Positions 63,942 through 64,000 of a stretch of DNA of 64,000 nucleotides are shown here, one piece after another. The position numbers and the translations under genes were made by a program. The notes beneath the pieces are model-generated. The model was not told the DNA's origin. It saw only the letters and a list, made by a program, of their open reading frames with translations, and ran no database searches. The stretch spans positions 434,001 to 498,000 of the forward strand of contig JAIXMP010000010.1 of NCBI GenBank assembly GCA_025677815.1, read 5' to 3'. Within the stretch, counting starts at the first letter, position 1, and the number at the start of each line of letters is the position of its first letter. The DNA comes from Phascolomyces articulosus (lineage: Eukaryota > Mucoromycota > Mucoromycetes > Mucorales > Lichtheimiaceae).

Positions 63942-64000
63942 TATGTTTATCGTTGTTTAAGTAAAAAAAAAAAAAGGTATCTGATAGCAAACAAACAAAA

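Overview
The window looks like nuclear DNA of a filamentous fungus, most likely Mucoromycota (Mucorales-like). The signs are AT-rich intergenic DNA full of A/T microsatellites, many short GT-AG introns (mostly about 50-130 bases), CT-rich tracts before start codons, poly-Q/N/H/P proteins, a chitin deacetylase with a GPI-type tail, and conserved eukaryotic genes (eS17, BRX1, SEC61 alpha, DPM2, SPF30). No species can be named from the sequence alone. Exon coordinates below were built by hand from GT-AG sites, frame continuity and family knowledge. They are models, not transcript-supported structures.

Layout. 1-4.4 kb: an unrecognised minus-strand gene (about 1039-1695), a decayed second copy of its 3' part (about 3133-3475) and a perfect hairpin at 938-971. 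4.5-8.8 kb: two tandem membrane-bound O-acyltransferase genes (ALE1/LPCAT type) with identical intron positions. 10.4-14.1 kb: DPM2 (-), ribosomal protein eS17 (-) and the divergent ribosome-assembly factor BRX1 (+). 14.9-20.3 kb: a ten-exon tricalbin with an SMP domain and about six C2 domains. 21.2-23.2 kb: a Cti6-like PHD protein. 23.2-27.8 kb: a gene-poor AT-rich gap. 27.8-29.3 kb: chitin deacetylase. 30.2-32.1 kb: SEC61 alpha. 32.4-34.6 kb: a TPR/F-box/LRR protein of Dia2/Pof3 layout with an apparent one-base frameshift. 35.0-38.9 kb: an 18-exon SART3/Prp24-like HAT-repeat protein that has the LSm-binding tail but no RRMs. 39.0-39.25 kb: a small secreted eight-cysteine protein (-).

41.9-44.5 kb: an 879-residue orphan protein (-). 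47.2-49.8 kb: a PB1-domain protein and a small orphan. 49.9-51.3 kb: a GPI-type GH16 glycosidase (-). 51.8-53.3 kb: a tandem CCCH (tristetraprolin-type) RNA-binding protein. 54.0-56.0 kb: an Sds3-like Rpd3 complex subunit (-). 56.7-57.7 kb: the Tudor splicing factor SPF30 (-). 57.7-61.4 kb: a second gene-poor gap. 61.4-62.8 kb: an RraA-family aldolase-like protein. The right edge may hold the start of one more spliced gene.

This is ordinary, dispersed eukaryotic gene content and there are no operons. Loose themes recur: splicing (SART3-like, SPF30), Rpd3L histone deacetylase (Cti6-like, Sds3-like), cell wall (chitin deacetylase, GH16), ER membrane (SEC61, DPM2, acyltransferases, tricalbin) and ribosome assembly (eS17, BRX1). 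I found no rRNA, convincing tRNA, CRISPR array or intact transposon. The most unusual points are the RRM-less SART3-like protein, genes whose first coding exon is only ATG or 7 bases, 11-base micro-exons, and a GH16 gene whose membrane anchor sits on a separate exon.
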